Shown here: positions 8,361 to 16,820 of the stretch, one piece after another
How the letters are laid out: the number at the start of each line of letters is the position of its first letter
How positions within the stretch are numbered: position 1 is the first letter of the stretch
DNA from: Planotetraspora mira
GTDB lineage: Bacteria > Actinomycetota > Actinomycetes > Streptosporangiales > Streptosporangiaceae
Length of the DNA stretch: 64,000 bases
Direction of reading: 5' to 3'
NCBI RefSeq assembly: GCF_016863275.1
Contig: NZ_BOOO01000017.1
Location: 186,001 to 250,000 of the forward strand
The notes under the pieces: generated by a model
Told to the model about the DNA's origin: nothing
Seen by the model: the letters and a program-made list of their open reading frames with translations, nothing else
The model's database searches: none
Made by a program: the position numbers and the translations under genes

Positions 8361-9026
8361 ATGTCCTTCGCGGTACCGCTGACGCGGAAAGAAGCCGTCC
8401 TTCGCCGACTGCGCGAGGAGATCATCACCGGCCTGCTGAAACCGGGCGCGCTGATCAAGGACGCGGAGATCGCGGCGCGGCTGGGCGTCAGCATCACCCC
8501 GGTGCGGGAGGCGATCACCCAGCTCGCCGCCGAAGGCCTGATCGACATCTCGCCCAACCGGACCCGGCAGGTCACCCAGGTGACCCAGAAGAGCGCGCTC
8601 GAGCTGATCGACGTGATGATGGTGCTGGCCTGCGCCGGTTTCGAGTGGGGCGTGGACAACATCACCGACAAGCACCTCGCCACCCTGCACGTCAAGCTCG
8701 ACGAGTTCGCCGACAACCTGCGCCGGGGCAATCTGACGGCCGCCACGGCCGCGGGGGCGGACTTCAGCACGGTCGTCATCATGGCGAGCGGCAACAGGGA
8801 ACTGCAGACCCACGTCGACCTCGTGGTCGCCCGCACCCTGCGGGTGCTCGCCCTCACCACCGAGAGCGACGTGTGGACCGTCTGGCTGGACGGTTACCGG
8901 CAGACCCTTGAACTGCTCGAACAGGGCGACCGTACCCGGGCCGTCGAGCGCTACCGGCAGATCTACCACGACTACCGGCGGCGGGTGGAGACGATGCTGT
9001 TCGACGAGCCGGGCGAGGATCGCTGA
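8361..9026 (+). CDS. GntR/FCD-family transcriptional regulator
   Basis: A 221-residue regulator. The N-terminal winged helix-turn-helix is clear (LREEIITGLLKPGALIKD, then LGVSITPVREA at about residues 39-49). The all-helical C-terminal domain resembles the FadR/FCD ligand-binding domain, although the usual metal-binding histidines are not obvious. It is the likely local regulator of the monooxygenase and esterase just upstream. The ATG at 8361 is chosen because the protein then begins a few residues before the HTH, as in the family. Confidence 0.85.
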   Translation: MSFAVPLTRKEAVLRRLREEIITGLLKPGALIKDAEIAARLGVSITPVREAITQLAAEGLIDISPNRTRQVTQVTQKSALELIDVMMVLACAGFEWGVDNITDKHLATLHVKLDEFADNLRRGNLTAATAAGADFSTVVIMASGNRELQTHVDLVVARTLRVLALTTESDVWTVWLDGYRQTLELLEQGDRTRAVERYRQIYHDYRRRVETMLFDEPGEDR

Positions 9027-9050
9027 CGCGGGCACCACTGACAACGAGCC

Positions 9051-9079
9051 TTGACGGGTATTGAGTCGGCCCCCATGCT
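9051..9079 (+). promoter_or_regulatory. Promoter for a leaderless start at 9086
   Basis: TTGACG at 9051-9056, a 17-base spacer, and CATGCT at 9074-9079. The ATG of the next gene begins seven bases after the -10 box, at the expected transcription start. This predicts a leaderless mRNA. Confidence 0.5.
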
Positions 9080-9085
9080 CAGGGC

Positions 9086-11992
9086 ATGCCGGGCACCCCG
9101 ATGGAGTCGGTCTTCAAGTTCGTTTCGGTGCGCCCGCCACAGCCGGTGGCCGAGACCGCCCTCCCCGACGTCGTCATCCCGTATGACGGGCCCTTCTACG
9201 ACGGATCGCTGATCGAGCGGGTGATCCAGCGCACCGATTGGGAGTCCGCGAAGGCACTGGCGGAACAGGCCATCCTCCAAGCGCCCGCGGTGCTCGATTT
9301 CCAGGATCTGGCGCACAGCTCAGGATTCGCCGCCTTCCGCGCCGCACTCGGCAGGGGCCTGCCTGCGAACATGACCACCGCCGACGTCGAGCGCCTGCTC
9401 GGCGGGTCACTCGGCGCCGCGGTCGGGCAGAAGCCGTACCCGTCGGCCAAGGCCAAGATCCTCGACGTCTACGCCGCCCACAGCCTGCTGCCCGGGAACC
9501 TGCCCGAGCAGCGCGAGAAGGCCCTCCTGTCGCTGCGCACCCTGCACCTTCTCCAGGCTCTCGATCACGACCCGGCCGTTCTCGGCGATCACCGCCGGCT
9601 CAGACGGGTGTCGCGGGCACGGGTGATCCTCCCGGGTGCGTTCTTACAGAAGAAGTCGATCGGACGCGGTGCGACGCCGCAGGCTCGGTCCGCCGGCGCG
9701 CCGGTCCCTCCCCCACCGCCGAGCGGCACGCCGGGGTTCCACTCGGCCGGGTTCGAACGGCTGCGTGACCTCTACGCCGTCCGGCGCGAGTTGCGGGCCG
9801 CGAGACGGCGGAACCGTCAGGAGCGCACGGTCCGCCGCAGCCCACGCCCCTCGACCGGATCGGCCGAGCAGTCGGCCGAGGACGGCGTGGCGTCGTCGTC
9901 GACTGCCCCGTCCCCTCGTGTCCTGCTTCCCGCGGTCGCCGAGACGATCTCGGCGCGGACGTTGGGCTTTCTCACGGGCGAGGGGGTTCCCACCGATCGC
10001 CTCAACGTCGACGACGGGCTGCGGGCCGTCGATGCCAGGATCCGCGCGTCGCGCACACGGTTCTTCGAGGGCGTTCCGACACCGGTGATGGTGACCGTCG
10101 ATCGGCTCGCCGACCCGGGTGAGCTGGGAACCGACGTGCAGGAGCTCCCTTCGGGACTGTTCGGCACGACGGTCTCCACGGGCCCGGTGGGGACGACGCC
10201 GCAGGAGGGGGTCGGGCCCGTACGGCCGCTCGGGATCGGAGAGCTGCTCGTCGTGGAGCAGACCCTCCAGAGGTACGAGGCAGGAGAGATCTCCTACGTC
10301 GAGAACGTCCTGCAGACCGAGCACCTGAGCCGCAGCTTCCGCAGCCTGAACCGCACGGAGCAGACGGTCTTCACCGCGACCTCGACGACGGAACAGAGCG
10401 AGCACGATCTTCAGGCGACGGACCGCTTCGAGCTGTCCACTCAGGCGCAGAAGACCATCGCGCAGGACCAGAGCGTCCAGGCCGGGGTGACCGTGAGCGC
10501 CTCGTACGGCCCGGTGAAGGTCGGCGCGTACGGCGACTTCGCCACGAGCACCTCCACCACCGAGTCCACGAGCTCCGCCACGACCTTCGCCCAGGACGTG
10601 ACCGAGCGGTCCGTCTCGACGATCACCACGCAGGTCCGCGAGGAGCAGACGACGAGGATCCTGCAGGAGTTCGAGGAGCGCAGCGAGCACGGCTTCGACA
10701 ACACTCACGGCACGGCCAACGTCGCCGGCATCTACCAGTGGCTCGACAAGAAGTACCGGGCGCAGATCTACGACTACGGGCAGCGCCTCATGTTCGAGTT
10801 CCTCATCCCGGCGCCGGCCTCCTACCACCTCCACGCCCTGGCCAACCAGCCCATGGCGGGGGTGGGCCTGAGCGAGCCGGAACCACTGGGCGACCTCCGG
10901 CCCGCGGATCTGAACGCGACCAACTACCAGGACTACGTGGCCAGGTACGCAGTGGCCGGAGCGAGCCCGCCGCCGCCGGAGACGACCGTCCTGTCCACCG
11001 TCTTCGAGCAGACCGGGCTGAACGCGACCACGCTCGTCTCCAAGTCGAACGCCGCCCTTCAGGTCCCGGCCGGATATCGCGCCGTCTCCGGCCGCTTCGT
11101 CGACTACCACGCGTGGAAGGGCGGCGGCGGCCACTATCTCATCGTCCTGATCGGAACTCAGCAGCTGGACTCCGCGAGTGGCGAGAACGCCGACGTCGCG
11201 CTGGACGGCGAGGACACGGTCGTCCCCGTCGGGGTGTTCGCGCTCGTCTGGGGCTACCTCGTCACGATCGAGGTGGAGTGCGAGCTCACGGACACCGCGT
11301 TCGGACAGTGGCAGCAGGAGACCTACGACGCCGTCGCCGCCGCCTACCAGGCGCAGAAGTCGGCCTACGACGCGCAGGTGAGCGGCGCCGGGTTCACGGC
11401 CAACTCCGCGACGTACGGCGGCAGCGAGAACGAGAACCTCCGCATCCAACTCGAGGAGCTGAAGAAGGGCAGCCTCACCATGCTGGCGCGGCAGTACTTC
11501 GAGGACTTCGACGCCATGAGCCTGACGGGCACCGCGTCGGGGTTACCGGAGTTCGACGTCGACGAGGCGGCGAGCGAGGGCGCCTACGCCCAGTTCTTCG
11601 AGCAGGCCTTCGAGTGGGGCCAGATGACGTATCTCTACTATCCGTATTTCTGGATGAACAAGACCGGATGGCTGGAGCGCTCGGCCCTCGTGAGCGGGGA
11701 CGCGCTCTTCGGGGAGTTCCTGCGCGCCGGTTACGCGAGAGTCGTGGTGCCGGTGACTCCGGCGTACGACGACGCGGTGCTCTTCTTCCTCAGCTCCGGC
11801 GGCCGGATCTGGAACGGCGGCGAGCCGCCGACCATCGACGACCCCCTCTACGTCTCGATCGCCGCGGAACTCGCCGACGCGACGGAGGGCCGGACGGCGT
11901 ACGGGGAGCCGTGGGATGTGACCATCCCGACCACGCTGGTCTACCTGAAGTCCGACAGCACACTCCCGGACTGGACGACCGGTGCCCCCTGA
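9086..11992 (+). CDS. Large protein of unknown function, partner of the patatin
   Basis: 968 residues, not recognised as a named family. There is no clear signal peptide. Residues 1-170 are helical and neutral. Residues 190-275 are a Pro/Arg/Ser-rich linker. The centre (about 425-560) begins with Gln/Thr/Glu-rich helices, then a Ser/Thr-rich stretch of alternating polarity (VSASYGPVKVGAYGDF, then TSTSTTESTSSATT), then more charged helix and a HGFDNTHG motif. The C-terminal third has a Gly-rich turn (WKGGGGHYLI), a helix with EELKKGSL, and an aromatic YYPYFWMNK segment. Serine/threonine-rich amphipathic strands occur in membrane-inserting toxins, so a pore-forming or envelope role is conceivable. 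That is inference only. The patatin gene follows 27 bases downstream. Confidence 0.75.
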   Translation: MPGTPMESVFKFVSVRPPQPVAETALPDVVIPYDGPFYDGSLIERVIQRTDWESAKALAEQAILQAPAVLDFQDLAHSSGFAAFRAALGRGLPANMTTADVERLLGGSLGAAVGQKPYPSAKAKILDVYAAHSLLPGNLPEQREKALLSLRTLHLLQALDHDPAVLGDHRRLRRVSRARVILPGAFLQKKSIGRGATPQARSAGAPVPPPPPSGTPGFHSAGFERLRDLYAVRRELRAARRRNRQERTVRRSPRPSTGSAEQSAEDGVASSSTAPSPRVLLPAVAETISARTLGFLTGEGVPTDRLNVDDGLRAVDARIRASRTRFFEGVPTPVMVTVDRLADPGELGTDVQELPSGLFGTTVSTGPVGTTPQEGVGPVRPLGIGELLVVEQTLQRYEAGEISYVENVLQTEHLSRSFRSLNRTEQTVFTATSTTEQSEHDLQATDRFELSTQAQKTIAQDQSVQAGVTVSASYGPVKVGAYGDFATSTSTTESTSSATTFAQDVTERSVSTITTQVREEQTTRILQEFEERSEHGFDNTHGTANVAGIYQWLDKKYRAQIYDYGQRLMFEFLIPAPASYHLHALANQPMAGVGLSEPEPLGDLRPADLNATNYQDYVARYAVAGASPPPPETTVLSTVFEQTGLNATTLVSKSNAALQVPAGYRAVSGRFVDYHAWKGGGGHYLIVLIGTQQLDSASGENADVALDGEDTVVPVGVFALVWGYLVTIEVECELTDTAFGQWQQETYDAVAAAYQAQKSAYDAQVSGAGFTANSATYGGSENENLRIQLEELKKGSLTMLARQYFEDFDAMSLTGTASGLPEFDVDEAASEGAYAQFFEQAFEWGQMTYLYYPYFWMNKTGWLERSALVSGDALFGEFLRAGYARVVVPVTPAYDDAVLFFLSSGGRIWNGGEPPTIDDPLYVSIAAELADATEGRTAYGEPWDVTIPTTLVYLKSDSTLPDWTTGAP

Positions 11993-12019
11993 GACGGCCG
12001 GCCGAGAATCGCGACGCCG

Positions 12020-13447
12020 ATGAGGCGGCTGGTCAAGAGCCAGATCAACTACCTGTCGTTCGAAGGCGGGGGCGGGGCGGGCAACGCCTACCCCGGCGCG
12101 CTCACCGCCCTCGAGTCCCTCGATGTGCTCCGGTACGATCCGCGGCGGGCGAGCCTGTCCCCGCAGTCGAGCCTGACCGGGTACTTCACCGGAATCGACT
12201 GGCGGATCCAGGGACAGATCAAAGGCATCTCGGGCGCCTCGGCGGGCGCGATCAACGCGCTGTTCCTGTCTCTCGGCTACACCCCGGTCGAGGTGGAGTA
12301 CATCCTCAAGGCCAACGACTTCGACGCGTTCTTCGACGACATCACGCCCGGACTGAACCCGCACGTCGGCGGATTCCGGGTCGACTACACGACGTACGAC
12401 ATGGCCGGCTTCATCGAGGAGGTCAGCGCGACGACGGCGGGGAAGGTCCTCAACGTGCTGACGGGGACCGCCCCCCTCAGGTATGCCCGGTTCGCAGAGT
12501 GGGCCACAAATGTCCAGGGCTCGTTCTTGGCGACCATGTGGATGTTCTACCTCAGCCTTCTGGTGGATTTCCCCAAAAGAGCGGAGGAGCAGGTGTTCGC
12601 GAATATTCCCACCGGCAAGCTCGCCGCGTCCGTGGTGGCCGACTACGGCGTCTTCCCCGGCCTTGAGATCCGCAGATTCTTCGGACGCTACATCTCGCTC
12701 GCCGTCGAACGAACAATGCGGACGGACCCCCGCTACCAGCTCAAGAACACGGCAGCGGGCCGGTACGGCCCGGGTGGCGCAGTGGCCGCCGGCACCGGGC
12801 AGTCGTTCTACGACGCGCCGACCGGAACCATGGTGCAGACGAGCGAGATCACCTTCCGGCAGCACCAGCAGATCTTCGGGACCCGGCTCGCCGTGACCGG
12901 CACGAACCTCGAGACCGAGAAGAGCCACATCTTCTCCGCGGACACGACGCCGAACTTCCGCGTCGTGGACGCCGTGCGGATCTCGATGAGCCTTCCCATG
13001 ATCTTCAAACCCATGGTCATCAAGGACGACGCGGACCTCAAGACGGTGATCAACCCCGGCGAGACGACCCCCGAGCATCCCCTCAAGGGAGTGTGGGTGG
13101 ACGGCGGGCTTCTCAACAACATCCCCGTCGGAGCCTTCGACGAGCTCGCCGGGGGCCAGGAACACACGCTGGGCCTCATGGTGGGCGCCGAAGGCCGGAC
13201 GGAGATCAACAGCATCGTCGGCTATTTCTCCGCGTTTCCGATGGGCTTCTTCCTGGGCACCGGCGGAAGCCAGGTCTCCGCGACGACGTCGGACGTCGAC
13301 CGGATCATCGTCATCGGCACCACGGACCCGGCCACCGGCGAGAGCATGGGACTGTTCGACTTCACGGTGGATCCCGCCGTCTACGCCGGCGTCAACGCCC
13401 AGTCCCGCAAGACGGTCGAAGACTTCTTCGCCACGCGCGTCGACTGA
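12020..13447 (+). CDS. Patatin-like phospholipase
   Basis: A 475-residue lipid acyl hydrolase. The glycine-rich oxyanion loop FEGGGGAGNAY is at about residues 15-25, the nucleophile motif GASAG has Ser74, and the catalytic Asp is in VDGGLLNNIPV (Asp361). This gives the Ser-Asp dyad of the patatin/ExoU family. A ~290-residue insert between the two halves is larger than in minimal patatins and has a hydrophobic section (SFLATMWMFYLSLLVDF) that could contact membranes. No signal peptide is seen. It follows the 968-residue gene by 27 bases and is probably co-transcribed, implying a joint job. The muramidase gene on the other strand ends three bases away. Confidence 0.88.
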   Translation: MRRLVKSQINYLSFEGGGGAGNAYPGALTALESLDVLRYDPRRASLSPQSSLTGYFTGIDWRIQGQIKGISGASAGAINALFLSLGYTPVEVEYILKANDFDAFFDDITPGLNPHVGGFRVDYTTYDMAGFIEEVSATTAGKVLNVLTGTAPLRYARFAEWATNVQGSFLATMWMFYLSLLVDFPKRAEEQVFANIPTGKLAASVVADYGVFPGLEIRRFFGRYISLAVERTMRTDPRYQLKNTAAGRYGPGGAVAAGTGQSFYDAPTGTMVQTSEITFRQHQQIFGTRLAVTGTNLETEKSHIFSADTTPNFRVVDAVRISMSLPMIFKPMVIKDDADLKTVINPGETTPEHPLKGVWVDGGLLNNIPVGAFDELAGGQEHTLGLMVGAEGRTEINSIVGYFSAFPMGFFLGTGGSQVSATTSDVDRIIVIGTTDPATGESMGLFDFTVDPAVYAGVNAQSRKTVEDFFATRVD

Positions 13448-13450
13448 CGA

Positions 13451-14176
13451 TCAGCGGCGGCCGAGTGCGCGCAACTGCTGGGGGGTCAGGGAGGAGACGT
13501 TCTGGTCGATGGGGGTGTCGGTGTACTGGTGGATGGTCCAGGTCTTCCAGTCGGCCGGCGGTGTCACGTCGCCCTTGGCCCTGCCGTAGTAGGCCACCCA
13601 CAGGGGGTAGCCGGCCAGGCCGTGGCCGTAGGTGTCGGCGAAGTCCCAGCCGCTGTAGAACATGGGGGTGACGCCGGTCTTGGCCTTCACGTACTCCAGC
13701 CACCTCTTCGCCCAGGTGTTGACGTCGGCGACCGACTCCCCGTCGGTGGTCTCCAGGTCCAGCACCAGCAGGTCGCCGGGCTTGGCGTGCTGCTCGTCCA
13801 CCACGGAGAGGAAGTAGTCGGCCTCGGCGATGGGGTCGTTGCCGGGGTGGCCGTAGTGGTACGCGCCGCGCACGATGCCCTTCTTGTCCAGCTCCTGCCA
13901 GTGCCGGGCGAAGGCGGGGTCGAGGAAGCTCAGGCCCTCGGTGGCCTTGACGATGCCGAACTCCGCCGGGCTGGTGTTCCAGTCGTGGTCCGCCTCGTAG
14001 CCGGAGACGTCCTGCCCATAGGTGAACACGGTGGCGTGCGCCGGGCCGGCGAGGAGGAGGGGGGTCATGACGACCGCCGCGGCCGCGGTCGCACCGGCGA
14101 CGACGGCGCGCAGGCGCCTGCCGGTGAGGTTCAGTCGGTGCTTGAGAGAGGTGGAGGAGATCCGGTGGGTGGGCAT
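13451..14176 (-). CDS. Secreted GH25 muramidase (lysozyme)
   Basis: A 241-residue peptidoglycan hydrolase cutting MurNAc-GlcNAc bonds. It has a signal peptide with a long alanine-rich hydrophobic core ending in AGPAHA. The GH25 fold follows: YGQDVSGYE with the conserved early Asp, FGIVKATEG, GAYHYG, and the active-site strand LVLDLETTDG holding the Asp/Glu pair. FYSGWDF and WTIHQYTD are the usual late strands. The ATG at 14176 has AAGGAG 11 bases upstream. Its leader contains a c-di-AMP riboswitch, a type known to control cell-wall hydrolases in actinobacteria. Confidence 0.92.
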   Translation of the reverse strand: MPTHRISSTSLKHRLNLTGRRLRAVVAGATAAAAVVMTPLLLAGPAHATVFTYGQDVSGYEADHDWNTSPAEFGIVKATEGLSFLDPAFARHWQELDKKGIVRGAYHYGHPGNDPIAEADYFLSVVDEQHAKPGDLLVLDLETTDGESVADVNTWAKRWLEYVKAKTGVTPMFYSGWDFADTYGHGLAGYPLWVAYYGRAKGDVTPPADWKTWTIHQYTDTPIDQNVSSLTPQQLRALGRR

Positions 14177-14187
14177 GAAGGGGTTGA

Positions 14188-14320
14188 CTCCTTGCTTCCA
14201 TGCCGCCTACCGGGTTAGCTGACGGGTTCGGGCGGGAAGTGCCCTACGGCGCGGCCGACTGGGGGTCAGCGCTCCGATTCACCCCGGAAAAAGTGGGTCC
14301 CCGGCTCCGTGAGGTACGGA
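14188..14320 (-). promoter_or_regulatory. c-di-AMP (ydaO/yuaA-class) riboswitch
   Basis: Read on the minus strand, the leader of the GH25 gene contains the conserved blocks of the ydaO class in the right order. GGGTGAATCGG is at about 14284-14274 and TAGGGC at about 14246-14241. CCGCCCGAACC, then CGTCAGCTAACC, then GGTAGGCGG run down to about 14204. It ends at the AAGGAG ribosome site (14193-14188). In this class c-di-AMP binding turns expression off. The end points are approximate. Confidence 0.88.
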
Positions 14321-14325
14321 CTCGG

Positions 14326-14572
14326 CGGCCGCACGCTCCTGACGGGGGAGTCCCGCCGGGACGCACGGTCTGGCCAACGAACCGGCAACGGAAACGACGC
14401 TGGGGGTCATCGTTGCGCGTGCCGTGGAGGCTAAAGGTACACACAGCACCATAAGGGTGTAAATAGGACAAAGTTCCCCAGTTTGCAGCGATCATTGCAT
14501 TTTGATCATTTCCCCTGAAAGATCTCAGCGCAGGTGTCACCTTCAACGGAGAAGTACGGACCGGGAGGGCAT
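14326..14572. other. Divergent promoter interval
   Basis: About 250 bases between the riboswitch leader of the GH25 gene and the next plus-strand gene. The middle (about 14440-14520) is much less GC-rich than its surroundings, as expected for two divergent promoters. I could not pick convincing -35/-10 pairs. Confidence 0.35.
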
Positions 14573-16612
14573 GTGCGCTTACATCGAGCGTTCTCCATCT
14601 TGACCCTGACAGCATCGGTGATCGCGGGCTCGGCGGCCCCCGCGCTGGCCACGCCCGCGTCGGCCCCGCTCACCGCCTCGGCCGGATCCACCCCGTCCGC
14701 GTCTCCGCCCGGCTCCGGATGCGATCCCATCGCCGGGACCGACTGCCTGCTCCCCTTCCCCAACGACTGGTTCACGACGAGCGCCCACACGCCGACCGGG
14801 CTCCGGCTCGACCTCACCAGCGCGATGACGCCCAAGAACGCCGCGGGCAAGGGCATCGACCCGGCGGCGTGGAACCTCTCCGACGGGTTCTCACCGGGCT
14901 CGATGCTGCTCGCCCACGTTCCCGGCCTCGATCTCGGCGCGACCGGCGCCGCCCCGGTGACGGACGTCGCGAGGTCCCTGAAGCGGGACGCCCCGATCGT
15001 CATCGTGGACACCCGGACGGGCGAGCGCTGGCCGTACTGGGCGGAACTCGACGCCAACGCGACCAACCCGGCGCGGCAGGCCCTGATCATCCGCCCTGCG
15101 AAGAACTTCCGTGAGGGCCATCGCTACGCCGTCGTCCTCAGGGACCTCAAGAACGCCTCCGGAGCCCGGATCGCCGCCCCCGGGACGTTCACCCGAATCG
15201 CCGGGAAAACGCTCCCCGCGAAGGACCCGCTGGCCCGGCGGCAGGCCGCGCTCCGGCGGACTCTCCACGACGTCGACCGCGCGGGGGTGAGCACCAAGAA
15301 CCTCTACCTGGCCTGGGACTTCACCGTCGCCAGCGAGCAGGGGCTCGCCGGACCCGTGGTGGGGATGCGGGATCAGGCACTCGGCCAGTTGCGCGGCCGG
15401 TCGCCGAAGTTCACGGTCACGACCGTCACCGACTTCACCTCCCAGCAGGACGCGAACATCGCGCGCGAGGTCACGGGCGAGTTCCTCGTGCCCAACTTCC
15501 TCAACCAGGCGGGCGGCCCGCCCGGATCCGTGCTGAACCGCGACGCCTCCGGCAGGCCGAAGCCGCTCGGCGACGACCTGCGCGCCCAGTTCCAGTGCGA
15601 GATCCCGCGTGCCGCGTTCAGCAAGCCCGCGCGCCCCTCCCTGTACGGGCACGGCCTGCTCGGCAAGGCCACGGAGGTCCGGGCGTCGAATGTCAGGGCC
15701 ATGGCGGGCGAACACGACTTCTTGTTCTGCGCCACCAAATGGATCGGCATGGCCGATGAGGACATCCCGAACGTCAGCGGGGTGTTCGCCGACTTCTCTC
15801 GCTTCGACACCGTGACGGATCGGCTCCAGCAGAGCCTGGTGAACTTCGTGTTCCTCGGCCGCATGATGATCACCAAGGACGGGCTCGCCGGCGACGAGGC
15901 GTTCCAGGACGACAGGGGACGCTCGCTGATCGACCGGCACGCGGACCTGGCCTACGACGGAAACAGCCAGGGATCCATCGCGGGCGGCGCGCTGGTCGCC
16001 GTGTCGCCGGACGTGAGCAGGGGCGTGCTCGGGGTCTCCGGGATGAACTACAGCACCCTGCTCAACCGGAGCGTCGACTTCCAGCCCTTCCAGCAGGTCA
16101 TGAACGGCTACTACCCCGACAAGCTGGACCAGCAGCTCTGCTTCGCGCTGATCCAGATCCTGTGGGACCGGGCCGAGACCGACGGGTACGCCCAGCATCT
16201 TGGCGACGACCCGCTCCCCGGCTCACCGCGTCACCGCATCCTGATGCACGTGGCGTTCGGTGACCACCAGGTGTCGACGGTTACGGCCGAGGTCGAGGCG
16301 CGGACGATCGGCGCCCGCATCCACCGGCCCGCGATCGCGGCGGGCCGCAACCCCGACGCCGTCCCCTACTGGGGCATCCCGGCGCTGCCGGGCCGGCCGT
16401 ACCAGGGATCGGCGATGGTCGTCTGGGACAGCGGCACGCCCGCTCCCCCGGTGACCAACACGCCTCCACTGGGCGCGCAGTACGGCACCGACTCCCATGA
16501 GGACCCGCGTGCGGACGCGACGGCCCGCCGGCAGAAGGCGGACTTCCTGAAGTACGGCGTGGTGGTCGACGTCTGCGGCGGCCGCCCCTGTACGGCACAG
16601 CACGCGGGCTGA
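14573..16612 (+). CDS. Large secreted hydrolase-like protein
   Basis: About 679 residues from the GTG at 14573, which follows GGGAGGG. A longer frame from 14534 has no ribosome site. A signal peptide (SILTLTASVIAGSAAPALA) is followed by a Ser/Pro-rich linker and a CDPIAGTDCLLPFPNDWF segment. The mid region reads like a beta-rich domain. The C-terminal half looks like an alpha/beta hydrolase: YDGNSQGSIAGG is a GxSxG-type elbow, and a late SHEDPR could hold the histidine. I do not recognise a characterised family; export and a serine-hydrolase fold are the supported parts. A 12-bp hairpin terminator follows. Confidence 0.75.
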   Translation: MRLHRAFSILTLTASVIAGSAAPALATPASAPLTASAGSTPSASPPGSGCDPIAGTDCLLPFPNDWFTTSAHTPTGLRLDLTSAMTPKNAAGKGIDPAAWNLSDGFSPGSMLLAHVPGLDLGATGAAPVTDVARSLKRDAPIVIVDTRTGERWPYWAELDANATNPARQALIIRPAKNFREGHRYAVVLRDLKNASGARIAAPGTFTRIAGKTLPAKDPLARRQAALRRTLHDVDRAGVSTKNLYLAWDFTVASEQGLAGPVVGMRDQALGQLRGRSPKFTVTTVTDFTSQQDANIAREVTGEFLVPNFLNQAGGPPGSVLNRDASGRPKPLGDDLRAQFQCEIPRAAFSKPARPSLYGHGLLGKATEVRASNVRAMAGEHDFLFCATKWIGMADEDIPNVSGVFADFSRFDTVTDRLQQSLVNFVFLGRMMITKDGLAGDEAFQDDRGRSLIDRHADLAYDGNSQGSIAGGALVAVSPDVSRGVLGVSGMNYSTLLNRSVDFQPFQQVMNGYYPDKLDQQLCFALIQILWDRAETDGYAQHLGDDPLPGSPRHRILMHVAFGDHQVSTVTAEVEARTIGARIHRPAIAAGRNPDAVPYWGIPALPGRPYQGSAMVVWDSGTPAPPVTNTPPLGAQYGTDSHEDPRADATARRQKADFLKYGVVVDVCGGRPCTAQHAG

Positions 16613-16623
16613 CCCGCCCCGGC

Positions 16624-16661
16624 ACGATCCCCGCCTCGCACCTGGTCGGGGCGGGGATCGT
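16624..16661 (+). terminator. Hairpin after the secreted hydrolase-like gene
   Basis: A perfect 12-bp inverted repeat (ACGATCCCCGCC at 16624-16635 and its complement at 16650-16661) with a 14-base loop, starting 11 bases after the stop codon. Confidence 0.75.
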
Positions 16662-16820
16662 CGTCACGGCCGTACGGGGAACGACCTGCGGCGACGCGGT
16701 TCGACTGGCCGGGCGGGCGCCCTGGCCGAGGAGGCGAGCCCACCCGCCGGGATGATGGTCACGCACTCGCGCCGCCTGATCGGCAACGCGATAAAGCGCA
16801 CCACCAGGAGAAACATCCTC

